From NCBI GenBank assembly GCA_023512835.1, contig CM042087.1:17020853-17084852 (forward strand): a stretch of 64,000 nucleotides of DNA, read 5' to 3'. Numbering within the stretch: position 1 is the first letter of the stretch; every line of letters starts with the position of its first letter. The notes under the pieces are model-generated. The model was not told the DNA's origin, did not search any database, and saw only the letters and a list, made by a program, of their open reading frames with translations. Below are positions 44,407 through 55,639 of the stretch, in pieces. The stretch is from Taxillus chinensis (Eukaryota; Streptophyta; Magnoliopsida; Santalales; Loranthaceae). The position numbers were made by a program, and so were the translations under genes.

Positions 44407-45997
44407 TGTCACGCCCCGGATTTCCAACCCGAGGAGACCGGAACGTGACCCTCCCTTTACCCAAGTTGGATAGAGGGGTTAGAATACAACATACACCTCA
44501 CACTTTATATTCGGAGAACAATCTTATATTTATTGAGTCCAAACATAGCAAATACGTTCAAAACACACTTTTATTACATTGAACTCCACATTACAATATC
44601 TCCCCACTGGGGTTACAAAGTTACATAAAGAAAAGCAGCATAACTCGAAATAATAATGAGCAAGCCACAAGGAGGACTTCCACCTTGGTGTTCCCACCTA
44701 ACGCCTGTAGGTTCCTGTAAAGAAAACAACATGGTAGGAGGGGTGAGCAACCACGGCCTCGCAGGGATCATGTCTCCCCAACCCATCCCATGCACCTAAT
44801 ATCTACATGCCTTGTGTACAAGTGCTGTGTCGTGATACAATTATTCCACCAGATATAATTACAAGCTATAGCAACGAAATACAATCATACACGGGCTGGT
44901 ACATAAACACTCCCAGGCTTCCACGGCCACCGGGTTCCAAGAACAGTCCCGGGCTTCTACAACCCACCGGGTTCCAAGAACACAAGACACATAGCCACAC
45001 TTAGTCACACAGATATAACATCAAACACTTAGCATGCAAAGCCTCACGGGTATAAAACCAAACAATTGGTGTACATAAATTCACAGGCTTATAAACCCGG
45101 CCTGCAGGGCATTTTCTCAAACATGTAACCGGCATGTCACACAGGCATTTTATCGAACACTTTTCATGCATCACACGAACACCAGAAACACGCTAAAATC
45201 GCCATCGAAGGCCAACATCCATATAGGAGATCACATCTATATGGATTACATATATATATAAACAGGTTTAACTCCATAATCGCCCTAGAACCCTAGGACA
45301 AAGGAGGATTTAGGAAGAACAGAACCCCTACCTTGTGTGTTCTCCTGCTCCCGCTTCCACGCAAGATGCCAACCACCCACGCAAGACGCTCCGGCAGCCA
45401 CCAAACACTCTCCTTCCCTCTCTCTCTCTCTCTACGACGGCTGGTGGAGCAACAAACCCTAACCCTAAAACAGAGGGGCTTCTCCTCCTTATATAGACAA
45501 CACAACATCAAAACGACGTAGTTTTGATTAAGTGAATCCCAAAGATCAAAACGACGTAGTTTTGATCACACAAGTTAGCACCTTGCCGCACCCATATAGG
45601 CCAAAATACTCAAAATTTCAGCATGGTACTTTGGAGAAAGATCATTAGAATGTCAAAACCAAGGGAACCATGCAAAAATATGGCTGCACGCCAATTTGAA
45701 CGTGAATTCCCCAATTCACGTGCAACTCCAAATGCACTCCAAATGCGCTCAAACTTCACCCCTAGCCTCCTTGGATCATGTAGAAGACAACCACACTTGC
45801 ACGTGAAATGGACCCATATCACGTGCACCTCACATACACGTCCGTTTGGCCTGAAACTTCTGTGGTAGATAGAGGACATCATTCTAAGCATCTTTCCTTT
45901 TGCACGTGAATTCATTTGAGCCCATTCACTAGGTCAAAATCTAGAAAAACTACTCATAAGGCAAAACTGTGACTAACTCGAGGTACGGGTCCTTACA
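44407..45997 (-). repeat. Tekay-like 5' LTR
   Basis: 1591 bp; on the minus strand it begins TGTAAGGACCCGT at 45997 and ends GGGGCGTGACA at 44407. Followed by AGCGG (45998-46002). It matches the 3' LTR closely but has two instead of four 36-bp units. TATA box at about 45487-45496 and an ACGT near-palindrome at about 45507-45528 on the minus strand. Confidence 0.95.
45487..45567 (-). promoter_or_regulatory. LTR promoter of Tekay-like 5' LTR
   Basis: Two ATCAAAACTACGTCGTTTTG motifs on the minus strand stand upstream of CTATATAAGG, followed by the GGGTTAGGGTTTG telo-box and a GA tract. This would drive the genomic RNA of the element. Confidence 0.65.
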
Positions 45998-46002
45998 AGC
46001 GG

Positions 46003-46400
46003 ACTAAGGAAAGGAAGACACGGAGTAAGAAATCCGAGTCTTCTATACATGCTGAGTAAGGAATGACTTGTGCGGAATAAGGAACCGAGTCTTTATTTGC
46101 ACGGAGTAAGGAAACTAGACGCAGAGTAAGGAATCCGAACCTGTTACTTATACGGAGTAAAGATGTGCTGATATGGAGTAAGCCATCCGATCCTTTAACT
46201 CACATGGAGTAAGGAACTCTCATGGAGTAAGAAAGCGCTGATACGGAGTAAGCACTCCGACCTTCTCATTCATACAGAGTAAGGAAGCACTGACACTGAA
46301 TAAGGATTCCACTACTGAATTGATACGGAGTAAGCAATCACTGACACGGAGTAAGGATCTGAGCTTAGTTAACACGGAGTAAGGAACCTTACACCAGATT
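46003..46400. repeat. GGAGTAAGG word array in copia LTR
   Basis: About 14 degenerate units with (C)GGAGTAAG(G/C)A spaced 20-35 bp. The same words occur at 20028-20060 on the other side of the nested insertion, so the array was once continuous. Confidence 0.85.
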
Positions 46401-47035
46401 AAGAAGACGCTGCTTCAACTTATCTCTTCGCATTTAAAGTCACCAGCTCGCTGCTTCCCAATGTAACACAAACTCATTGAAAACCTAAAGTATCTTACAT
46501 GTGGATTATCCGGATATATGGACACAACTCTGACTGAACTTGGGAACTCACAAATGCACTTATGCTTTGCAAACCCAAGACCTTGAGCTCCATATTCACA
46601 GCATTCAAGGCAGAGAGAATTTCAAGGAACAGTCAATGTGCACATAGTCCGAAACAACAAGTTCCAAGACTGTCTCTCAAAGATGTGTTATATATAATGT
46701 AACCTTGTACATTAAGTGTAATTGTTGTTAATGCTCATGAGTTTGTAATAAGCTAGTGTGTACTAGAGCTCATTGAGACAACAGAGGCTAGAGTGTGAGT
46801 CATTTTGTAAACAGAGTATAAGAGAGTCTTGCAGTAGATCTAAAGGCTTTGTAAGCTTTAATCTGCTTCTATTTTGTTGTACTTATCCTTTGATAGTAAA
46901 ACAAAATACTTCCACTATCTGGTTATCTTCAGCATTGATTCTATCTCTTAAACAAATAAGTGTAGTGCCAAAGAGTGAGAAAAGAGTTTTCGATATGAGC
47001 CTATTCACCCCCCTCTAGGCTCCAAGGGACCAACA
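46003..47035 (+). repeat. Copia LTR, GAGTAAGG-repeat family, right part
   Basis: Continues the LTR cut at 20101 and ends GGGACCAACA at 47035. From 46003 to about 46400 it is a run of 25-35-bp units sharing CGGAGTAAGGAA or GGAGTAAGCA followed by CCGA words. The final 50 bases contain CTATTCACCCCCCTCTAGGC, the usual SIRE-type LTR end. Confidence 0.92.
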
Positions 47036-47037
47036 AG

Positions 47038-47049
47038 TGGTATCAGAGC
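47038..47049 (+). other. Primer binding site of copia element, tRNA-iMet type
   Basis: TGGTATCAGAGC two bases after the LTR end at 47035, followed by AAGTTCTACC. It shows that this LTR also functions as a 5' LTR for the gag that follows. Confidence 0.95.
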
Positions 47050-47096
47050 AAGTTCTACCTGCTCAAAGTAGAGGTCCCACTCTTTCTCTCTTAATA

Positions 47097-47366
47097 ATGG
47101 CCGACAAAAGCAGTATGCTATTCAACACTCGCCTGAACTCCGGAGGTGCACAAGAGCCCCTCCCCAATCGAAGCAGCAGTGAAAATGTCGACCCACCTCA
47201 ACCTGCTGCTGCCGTTGCACCACAACCACGGAGTTCTGGTTTCACTATATCCAAACCACCAAAATTCACACCAGAGCTTTTCTCCCAGTGGAAAGCTCAC
47301 ATGAGAATGTTCATGGTATGCCATGATCATCTCAAGTTGAGCTTTGTCCCTATTGCCTCCTGCTAG
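47097..47366 (+). pseudogene. Copia gag N-terminus, truncated
   Basis: The ATG at 47097 gives MADKSSMLFNTRLNSGGAQ, then a Pro/Ala stretch and FTISKPPKFTPELFSQWKAH, the N-terminal gag segment of SIRE-type copia proteins. After SFVPIAS a TAG and an abrupt change to minus-strand Tekay DNA (47367) end it; about 90 codons remain. Upstream frame before the ATG is leader. Confidence 0.85.
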
Positions 47367-48079
47367 CCTGCCCAAAAACGGGAAGTGAACCACAAATCTC
47401 TGTCGGACACAATCGACGACGGCACTCCATGCAATATCACAATTTCGTTCACATAAAGCTGACTCAAGGTCCCATTGGAATCCTGCTCTCGAACGGCAAG
47501 AAAATGGGTCGACTTGGTTAGCCGATCCACAATCACCCACAGTATGTCTTTCCTCCCAGTGGTGGGTGGAAGACTAGTCACAAAGTCCATCGCTATGTGG
47601 TCCCACTTCCACTCGGCTATTGGCTACAGTTACAACAATACCTGCTGGCCGTTGGTGCTCTGTCTTCACCTGTTGACACGTGAGGCACCTCGAAACAAAA
47701 GCAGCTACATCACGTTTCATCCCAGGCCACCAAAAATGTCCCCGAAGTGCATGGTACATCTTCGTACACCCTGGATGCACACCAACTCTAGACTGATGAA
47801 ACTCCCTCATCACCTCATCTCTGAGAGAAGAAGCCACTACTAGCCGCCCCTGAAAAGACAACTCATGCTCAGGACCCTCTATCTAGTCCTCAGATTGCTC
47901 ACTAGCCTCAATACGGGCACAGAGAACCTCACACTCAATATCACCCAATTGTCCCTCCCGGACTCGCTGGTACAACTCAGGCACAACAACAATAGGACTC
48001 AACACTATCCTACCATCACGAGCAATAAGCAGCAACTGCAACATCGCCAACTGCTCCATCAGCTTCCACTCTCTCACTG
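47367..48079 (-). pseudogene. Tekay-like integrase and RNase H end, fragment 2
   Basis: From 48079 leftward: MREWKLMEQLAMLQLLLIA linker, HHCC finger ([27 protein letters not shown]), then [18 protein letters not shown] and [12 protein letters not shown] carrying two catalytic Asp. The fragment stops at FWAG, close to the point where the other copy has its deletion (about 40018). Frame breaks lie at about 47880 and 47590. Confidence 0.85.
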
Positions 48080-49831
48080 TGTCACGCCCCAGATTTGCAA
48101 CCCGAGGAAACCGGTTCGTGACTCCCCCTTACCCACGCAGTGGATATGGGAGTAGAATACGAGGTTGCACACAGGATATCACAACCTCCACATTAGTTAA
48201 TCACCAAGGCAATTTAATTAGCTTTATTAGATTAAAACACAATTAACATTCACAAACCAAACATGCCTTTATTACAATTAAATTTCCCCCTACAAAGGTC
48301 CCAAAGAAAAACAACACAAAATAATGTTAAACAAAGCAATAAAATAGAACTGTCTTCCACCTTGGTGTTCCCACCTAACACCTGTAGGTTCCTGAAAAGT
48401 AAACAAAACACAACGGGAGGGGTGAGCAACCACAGCTTAGTAGGGATCATGTCTCCCCAACCCATCCCATGCTCCTAACATCTACATGTTGACGTGCACG
48501 AGTGCAGTGTCGTGGCAATACTATACAAATAGGTCATAATCAACATTTATACACAAACAAGCCACATCAACAGGTACAACCATTGCCATAGCCACACAGG
48601 CTCCATAACCAGCCACGGGCTTCCACAGCCACCGGGCTCCATAACTAGCCTCGAAGGCTCCAGCCACACAGGCTACAATCTCAACCACACAGGCATACAA
48701 TCAAACACCTAGCATACATCTCAGCCACTCAAGCATACAATCAAGCACATAGCATACATCTCAGCCACACAGGCATACAATCAAACACATAGCAAGCATC
48801 TCAGCCACACATACATACAATCAAGCATATAGCATGCATAGATCAACAATCATTATATCAAGTATATTCCCCCCCCCCCAGAAACCCCAAGGTTTCCCAC
48901 GTGAACCTACAGCGGAACGAAGCCAAATGAACCACAGACATCCCAATGGCCTCTAAGGCCCACTGCCCCGCAACGAACCCCGAGAGTTCCCATGCCCCGG
49001 ACTCAACGTCAGAATCAAACAAAACATGCCATTGAAGGCCAACATCCGTAAAGGAGATCACACTTATATGGATTTAAATATATATATCCAAAAAGCCACA
49101 AATTGCCTACCACAAGGCCAAAACCCTGGGATAGATTCAAGGAAGAACAGAACCCCTACCTCTGGAAAATCCTCCTTGCTCCCATGCTAGATGCCATCCA
49201 CCCACTCGAGTCACCCCAACAGCTATGACCAGGAGCTCTCCTTGCCTCTCTCTCTCTCTCTACGACGACTGCGGTGGCTAACAACTGAAACCCTAAAACC
49301 TAAAACAAAGAGGGCTCCTACTCCTTATATAGACACCTCAACATCAAAATGACATAGTTTTGATTAAGTGAACCCCAGCATCAAAACGACGTAGTTTTGA
49401 TTAAACAGGCTACAACCTTCCTGCATCCACACATGACATAATACCAATAATTCAAACATGTCCCTTTGGGAAAAGATTATTAGAATAACAAAACCAAGGT
49501 GATGGTGCAAAAATATGGTTGCACGTGACAAAGGCCATTGTCACGTGCAAGCTCCAAATGCCCTAAGATTTTGCCACAAGACTTAAAATAACTTCTAGAA
49601 GGCTCCCATGCAAAAACACCACTGCCTGTGACAAGCCATTGTCACATGCATTATCACGTGCACCCCCTAAAGGTTCCCTCTTGGGCTCATCTCTTACCTC
49701 AAGCTTGCCCATCATCATACAAAGTGTTCAAGCCAATGTGTGTGGGAATAAAACTCCCTAAAACCCAACAATTGCCACCCCAAAAGGGAAAACTGTGACT
49801 AACTCCACATCCCAAAATATGGGTCATTACA
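48080..49831 (-). repeat. Solo LTR, Tekay-type family (copy 3)
   Basis: On the minus strand TGTAATGACCC (49831) to GGGGCGTGACA (48080), 1752 bp. Flanks are CACTG (48075-48079) and CACTA (49832-49836), a target duplication with one mismatch. It interrupts the RNase H end of Tekay fragment 2; the same sequence is continuous in the other copy near 40720. TATA box at about 49323-49332 (minus). Tandem units with CAGCCACACAGGCATACAATC repeat at about 48655-48830. Confidence 0.9.
48655..48835. repeat. Tandem units in solo LTR copy 3
   Basis: Four to five units of about 38 bp, each with AGCCACACAGGCATACAATC and CATAGCATACATCTC. Equivalent degenerate units lie in copy 4 (54590-54850) and, as the complement, in copies 1 and 2. 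Confidence 0.8.
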
Positions 49832-49836
49832 CACTA

Positions 49837-51551
49837 CCACCTCAGCTTTCCTTTTCCTGCTCAACGCATCAGCCATGACATCGCCCTTGCCTGGGGTATA
49901 GGCAAGAGTAAGTTGAAGGTCTGCAAATACTCCACCCATCACCTCTGCCTCAGATTCAAGTCCTTCTGAGTAAAAATGTACTGAAGGCTCTTGTGGTCTG
50001 AGAACACTACAAACTTTTCCCCCAAGAGATAATGCTGCCAACTCTTCAAGGCAAAGATGACAGCTACCAACTCAAGATTTTGAGTAGGGTAATTCTGCTC
50101 ATGAGGTTTCAACTGCCTCGACCCATAAGCTACTACGCTGTGCTCCTGCATAAGCACACACCCCAAACGAATCCTGGATACATCACAACACACCTCAAAT
50201 GGGATGTCCTTCCTAGGTAACCTCAAAACCAGTGCAGTGGTCAAACGGGTCTTGAGAGCCTCAAATGCTAGCTAGCTGACACTCGTCAGTTCACTCAAAC
50301 TTCACTCTCTTCTGGGTCAATGCCGTCATAGGAGCCGCCAAACGAGAGAATCCCTCTACAAAACGATGATAGTACCCCACCAAGCCAAGAAAACTACGAA
50401 TCTCGAAGACATTGGTTGGCCTTTCCCATGATGACACAGCCTCAATCTTAGCTGGGTCCACCCTAACTACCTCAGTTGACACTACAAGGCCAGGAAAATG
50501 AACCTCCTATATCTAAAATTCACATTTGCTAAACTTAGCAAATAACCGTTGGTCCCTCAAAGTTTGCAACACTATTGCCAAATGTTCCACATGCTCCCTC
50601 TCAGTCTTGGAGTACACCAAAATATCGTCAATGAACATAACTACAAAAGAATCCAAGTATGGAGCAAAAACTTGGTTCATAAGATGCATGAACACTGTTG
50701 GTGCATTAGTGAGCCCAAAAGATATCGTTACCCACTCATAATGCCCATACCTGCACCGAAAAGCAGTCTTAGTGATGTCCTCCTCCCTAACCCTTAACTG
50801 GTGATATCCTGATCGCAGATCTATCTTGGAATACCACTGGGCCCCACTTAACTGGTCGAACAAGTCATCTATACAAGGCAATGGATACTTGTTCTTCACT
50901 GTCACCAAATTCAGCTTCCAATAGTCAATGCAAAGATGAAGCGTGCCATCTTCCTTCTTTACAAAGAGCACTGGAGCACCCCAGGGTGAGGTACTCGGCC
51001 TAATATATCCCTGGCCCGTCAACTCCTCTATTTGCCTCTGGAGCTCCCTCAAGTCAGCGGGTCCCATATAATAAGCCACTTGGGAAATCAAACCAGTCCC
51101 CGGTACCAACTCAATAGTGAACTCCACGCTCCTCTTAGTGGTAAACTCCTCAACTCCTTAGGAAGACGTCCTGAAATTGGTCAACAACTACTGGCCATAC
51201 CCTCTTTCCCACTTTGCATTCCTCAGCAAAGGTTAGAGCTGCCAACCTATGGGTAATGGCACCCCACTGGTCCATCACCGGCCCAGCTCGACTCGCCTCA
51301 CAATCCCACTCTCCCTGTAGGGTACAGGAAATGCCGCAGGTGACACGAATGTTACCCGTCGCCGATAACAATATATCTTGGCCTAGAAAGCCATAAGCCA
51401 ATCCATACCCAAGATCAAATCAAACGTCCTCAATGGTATCACATACAAATTAAAGCTAAGCTCCACATCTCCTATGGTTAACACACAGTCATGGCAAACA
51501 CGTCGCACCTCAATCATACCTACCACCGGAGACTCCACAACTAGGGGTCTC
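49837..51551 (-). pseudogene. Tekay-like protease end, RT and RNase H, fragment 2
   Basis: From 51551 leftward: protease C-terminal and linker (51401-51150, GQDILLSATGN); RT 51127-50513 with [41 protein letters not shown] and [12 protein letters not shown]; thumb 50482-50291 ([15 protein letters not shown]); RNase H 50244-49837 ([40 protein letters not shown]). Frameshifts separate the pieces. Substitutions such as YRK to YWK and MPFG to ISFG show longer decay than in the full-length copy. Confidence 0.88.
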
Positions 51552-53508
51552 TGTTGGATATATAGGATTTGATGAAGCTACCAAGATACAGTATAAGTCT
51601 TAAGACTCGTAGATTTGAAGGGTCGTAGGGTCGACGAGTCAAAGCTAGTACAAGTAAATCTGTCACAGGACATCTGGGCGAGAGGCTCGTAGACTTGTAG
51701 GGTCTAGAGACTTGAAGCATATTTATGAAAAAACACATTCCGACTCATAGATGCAGGATCGAAGGTCGTAGAGTCGCAGTGCAGAAAAGAGAGCATTTAC
51801 TGTAAGTGACGATTAAATTCAGAGACTCGTAGAGTCGAAGATATTTAAAGAACAGTAACCAAATTTAAATAACTCGAAGACTCGAAGCCTGTAGAACTGT
51901 AGAGTCCCTAAAGCGCATGTCACTTAACATAAATTAAAGTATCGCTAGACTCGTAGACTCAAGGGTCGTAGACTCATAGTCTTAAAACACTGTTAAGAAA
52001 ATAGGACTCGCAAACTCGTAGGTCGAAGGTCGAAGAGTCGAAGCCAAAAAGACTGACCAACTAAAATGAAACTGTAACTCGAGAGTCGTAGAGTCGTAGA
52101 CTCAAGGGATACAGGTAATATAAGGAACTTGTCAGACACATCACAAACTTGAAGATCATGAAGGCATAGAGTTATAGTTGAAGGGTCGTAGCCGTAAAGT
52201 CGAAGACTCGTAGAATACGAAAACTCATTGCATGAGCAACTGAGAAAGGCTAAGGAAGAAATGTAAAGTCTAAGACTCGTAGGGTCGAAGATTTTCAAGG
52301 TCAAAGACTCGTAGAGTCGAAGAGCCTCTTCGTCAAGTAAAATAAACTGAGAAACCCGAAGTTCGTAGACCCACAAAGCTAGGGTCGTAGACTCGCAGCT
52401 ATAACAACGGGTAGATTAGGTGCACTTCGAAGAAGTCACTCTAAGAGCCATGAGGATAGTCGTAGACTCGTAGAGTCGCAAACTTACAGTTAATAGAGTA
52501 ACACAACAAACTTAATCTAACTCGAACTCTAACCTCGAAGACTCGAAGATATGTGAGTCGTAGACTCGTAAATATCAACACTGTAAAGCCTGAAGTAAAC
52601 TTCCGCAACTTCAACAGGCTCTAACTAAAACCTTCGAGTCACCAAACCAACGAGGCACAAACCTTCAAGGCATACTTACAACCCTAAGCGTATTCACTTA
52701 GTGATATCTTCAGCTAGGGTTTGTAGAGTAAGCTTGCGCCGTCTCGAGCAGTTGGAGCGTAGTTAATGTCGTATTAATTGCTATCAACCACTCTCCATGG
52801 ATGAACGGCCAAGATCGACTGTGCAAGTATGAGCATGCAACTGCGTATCATGGGCAACAGATCTGCAAATCATAGTAGATCAACCCATCCCCTGACATCC
52901 CGCATATCCAATGGTGGGAAGTCAGTCTGTCGGATGGACAACTAGGCGCACAGCAATCTAAACTTAAAATATTAATCTCTCTCACACTTAACGACAAAAT
53001 GAGGAGTTAGTCTCTTTCTCTGAAAGCGTGGAATACACAGAACACAATAAAAAGGATTCTGGAACACATTAAGAAATCGATCTTTGCATAATTCAAGCAA
53101 GGTGTTCCAACGCTAGAGAGAGAGACACTGAGAGAGAAAGAACTTCAAAGTGTTGTGTGCCGCATTGAACTAAGATCAAGATCAAACTTTGTGATCCATC
53201 ATATACTCTTGTTCATCCAAGATTCAGCACGATTATCGAGTCTAACCTCAGTGTTGATTTCCACAATCAAAACTATCACGGACCATTCCTTACATAATTG
53301 AGATCTATGACCAAGGAGAATTTACTACATCTCAGATTTGTCTGATAATTCATAACACACATTATCACTCAAATTACTACTGTCATCTTCTCCATAAATA
53401 CTTCCAGCATAGCTATCCTTAGAAGTAACACATACCAGCAAACAGTCTAACTTCCACACACGAAGAAAGTCTATTCACCCGCCCTCTAGACTCACTTTGG
53501 GACCTACA
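51552..53508 (+). repeat. Copia LTR, GACTCGTAG-repeat family (copy B)
   Basis: TGTTGGATATATAGG to GGGACCTACA, 1957 bp. Same family as 13653-15625. Neither a PPT before it nor a PBS after it is present, so it looks solo, but the flanks (GTCTC, CTCTT) do not form a clear target duplication. GACTCGTAG-type words fill 51600-52570. Ends with CTATTCACCCGCCCTCTAGACTC. Confidence 0.85.
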
Positions 53509-54050
53509 CTCTTGACTTGCAACATTAGTTATTTAATGGTAGGAGTTAAGTATGCATGATGACTACTTATTTGTGCTTAGTGCTTAGTGTTGGTGTTAAT
53601 GATGCAAAAGCTTCAAGGTCACCTAGACCTTCCTAGCATCTTTTGTTTCTTTATTGTGCAATAAAAGGCAAATGAGCCTTATGTTTCATGTAATAAAGGG
53701 ATTGAGATACATTTTTCTCTCCATACAATGAAGAAAAAGACAAATAACAGCAAAATAAAAAAAGTTAGCATAACAAAAATAAAAGAGTGAATAACCCACC
53801 AAGGGAGAGCATTAAATGCAACCTTGTAAGGTTATTTTTTAAAAGAAGTGTGAAAAATAATATAAAAACAAAAAAAGAAAATTATTTTCAGAATAAAAGC
53901 CACATTGGTTGAAAATTTTATTTTTGTGTTTGTTTAGAGAGTTGAGCTTAACTCTTAGGCTCAAGGTGTGGTTATTAGAGTAGAGTGTGAGTTCATTGAG
54001 TTAGAATAGCATGTGAGTTTCCAAATAAAGTAGAATAGAGGGTGTGTTTT
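53509..54050 (+). other. Athila-like 3' internal region, first part
   Basis: AT-rich, non-coding. Joined across the solo LTR at 54051-55634 to 55640-56116, which ends in an Athila-type PPT. It contains A-rich stretches and TTATTTTT-type sequence. No envelope-like ORF can be recognised. Confidence 0.5.
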
Positions 54051-55148
54051 TGTCACGCCCCGGATTTCCAACTCGAGGAAACTGGTTCGTGACTCTCCTT
54101 TACCTACTCGGCGAGCAAAGGGTAGATATACAATCAAATATCCATGCAGGACCTTGTACACATCCACAACAGATATTCACAGACAAAATCAATTATCTTT
54201 ATTAAGCACAAACCAGAATAAATGTATACAAGCCAAAAAACTTGCCTTTATTACAATTAAATTCCTTATTATAATATTTCCCCACTAGGGTTACATAAAT
54301 TCCTCAAAATCACAAGAAGAAAAATAAACTGCAAACAGAATCTTCCACCTTGGGATTCCACCTAACGCCTGTAGGTCCTTGAAAGAAAACACATCACAGT
54401 AGGTGGGGTGAGCAACCACAGCTCAGTAGGGATCATGTCTCCCCAACATATCCCATGCTCCTAGCATCTACATGAGGACGTGCACAAGTGCAATGTAGTG
54501 ACAATAAGATATAAGCAGTTTATAATCCAGTCAAGCGCCCATATAAGTCACAAAACAAGAACAACCTTTGCCACAGCCACACAGGCTAACGTATCCATAG
54601 CCACACAGGCTAACATAAACAGTCCCGGGCTTCCACAGCCGCTGGGTTCCAAGCAAACACACGGCACACTTAGCCACACAGGCAAAATATCAAACACTAA
54701 ACATGCACAGTCTCATAGGCATAACATCGAACACATAGCATGCACACATTCACATGCTCTCAAACTTAGTCACTCAGACATAAAACCAAACACCTAGCAT
54801 GCACACATTCACAGGTTCACAAACTCAGCCACACAGGCATAAAAACAAACACCTAGCATGTGTAATCCCCAGCCTCATGGGCATGTATACAAATATCCAA
54901 GCAAAATATGCCATTGAAGGCCAACATCCATATAGGAGATCACACCTATATGGATTTACATATATATATATATATATCTAGAATATACAACAGACTGCCT
55001 ATCACAAGGCCAAAACCCTGGATAGGTTCAAGAAGGAACAGAACCCCTACCTCAAAAGGTTCATCCTTGCTCTTGCTCCCACGCTAGATGCCGTCCACCT
55101 ACGCAAATCACCCCAGCAGCAGCGCTCAAGAACTCTCTCTCTTTCCCT

Positions 55149-55193
<45 letters not shown>

Positions 55194-55634
55194 TGCAACA
55201 GCTGTGGCAGCTAACAACAAAAACCCTAAACCTAAAACAAAGAGAGCTCCTCCTTATATAGACCTCACTTATTAAAACGACGTAGTTTTGATAAATGAAA
55301 TCCCACCATCAAAATGACGTAGTTTTGATAAATGAAATCCCACCATCAAAATGACATAGTTTTGATAAATGAAACACACTATCAAAGACTCGTAGAACAC
55401 TAACTCGAAGATCACCGCCTCAGAGCCTCGAAGATCATTGGAAACGTGGCCTCAAAGATCAAACCTTTGAACTTCGACCCTTAGACCTTCGGCCCTTGGT
55501 ATTCGACCTTCGACCCTCGGTCTTCGACCCTACAACACAAATCTTCGAGTCTTCCACCTTTCGACCTAAGCATTCGCCAAGGGTACTGTTCATCTTCGTT
55601 CCAGCTTGTTCTTCCTAAAATACGGGTCATTATA
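54051..55634 (-). repeat. Solo LTR, Tekay-type family (copy 4) with extra CG-word segment
   Basis: On the minus strand it begins TATAATGACCCG (a C-to-T change of the terminal TG...) and ends GGGGCGTGACA. Flanked by a perfect GTTTT duplication (54046-54050, 55635-55639). 1584 bp. Near its U3 start (about 55385-55590) is a 200-bp block of TTCGACC, CTTCGA and CTCGAAGA words not seen in the other copies of this family. CT-rich tract at 55135-55192, TATA at about 55252-55262 (minus). Confidence 0.9.
55252..55375 (-). promoter_or_regulatory. LTR promoter of solo LTR copy 4 with three ACGT motifs
   Basis: Three copies of the ATCAAAACTA(C/T)GT...TTTTGAT-type motif (about 55275-55297, 55308-55332, 55341-55365) stand upstream of CTATATAAGG on the minus strand, one more than in other copies. 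The extra copy includes the linking ATTTCATTTATC, so it arose by tandem duplication of a 35-40-bp unit. Confidence 0.65.
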
Positions 55635-55639
55635 GTTTT

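Larger units (their letters stand above)
20102..45997 (-). mobile_element. Tekay/Del-like Ty3/gypsy chromovirus element, minus strand, with Ogre-like element nested in its 3' LTR
   Basis: Target duplication AGCGG at 20097-20101 and 45998-46002. The 5' LTR is 44407-45997 (minus). A tRNA-iMet PBS is at 44392-44403. Gag, protease, RT, RNase H and a deleted integrase run leftward from 43976 to 39872. The PPT is next to 39569. The 3' LTR is 20102-20987 joined to 38791-39568. The chromodomain remnant and the PBS type place it among chromoviruses, Tekay/Del clade. All ORFs are broken, so it is not autonomous. Confidence 0.88.
47367..51551 (-). mobile_element. Second Tekay-like element fragment (protease C-terminus to integrase), no LTRs
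   Basis: Minus-strand Tekay pol fragment related to 39987-42420, cut at both ends (copia gag at 47366, copia LTR at 51552) and split by a solo LTR at 48080-49831. It lacks gag, the protease active site and the chromodomain. It is more diverged from the full-length copy than the LTRs of that copy are from each other, so it is a separate, older insertion. Confidence 0.88.
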
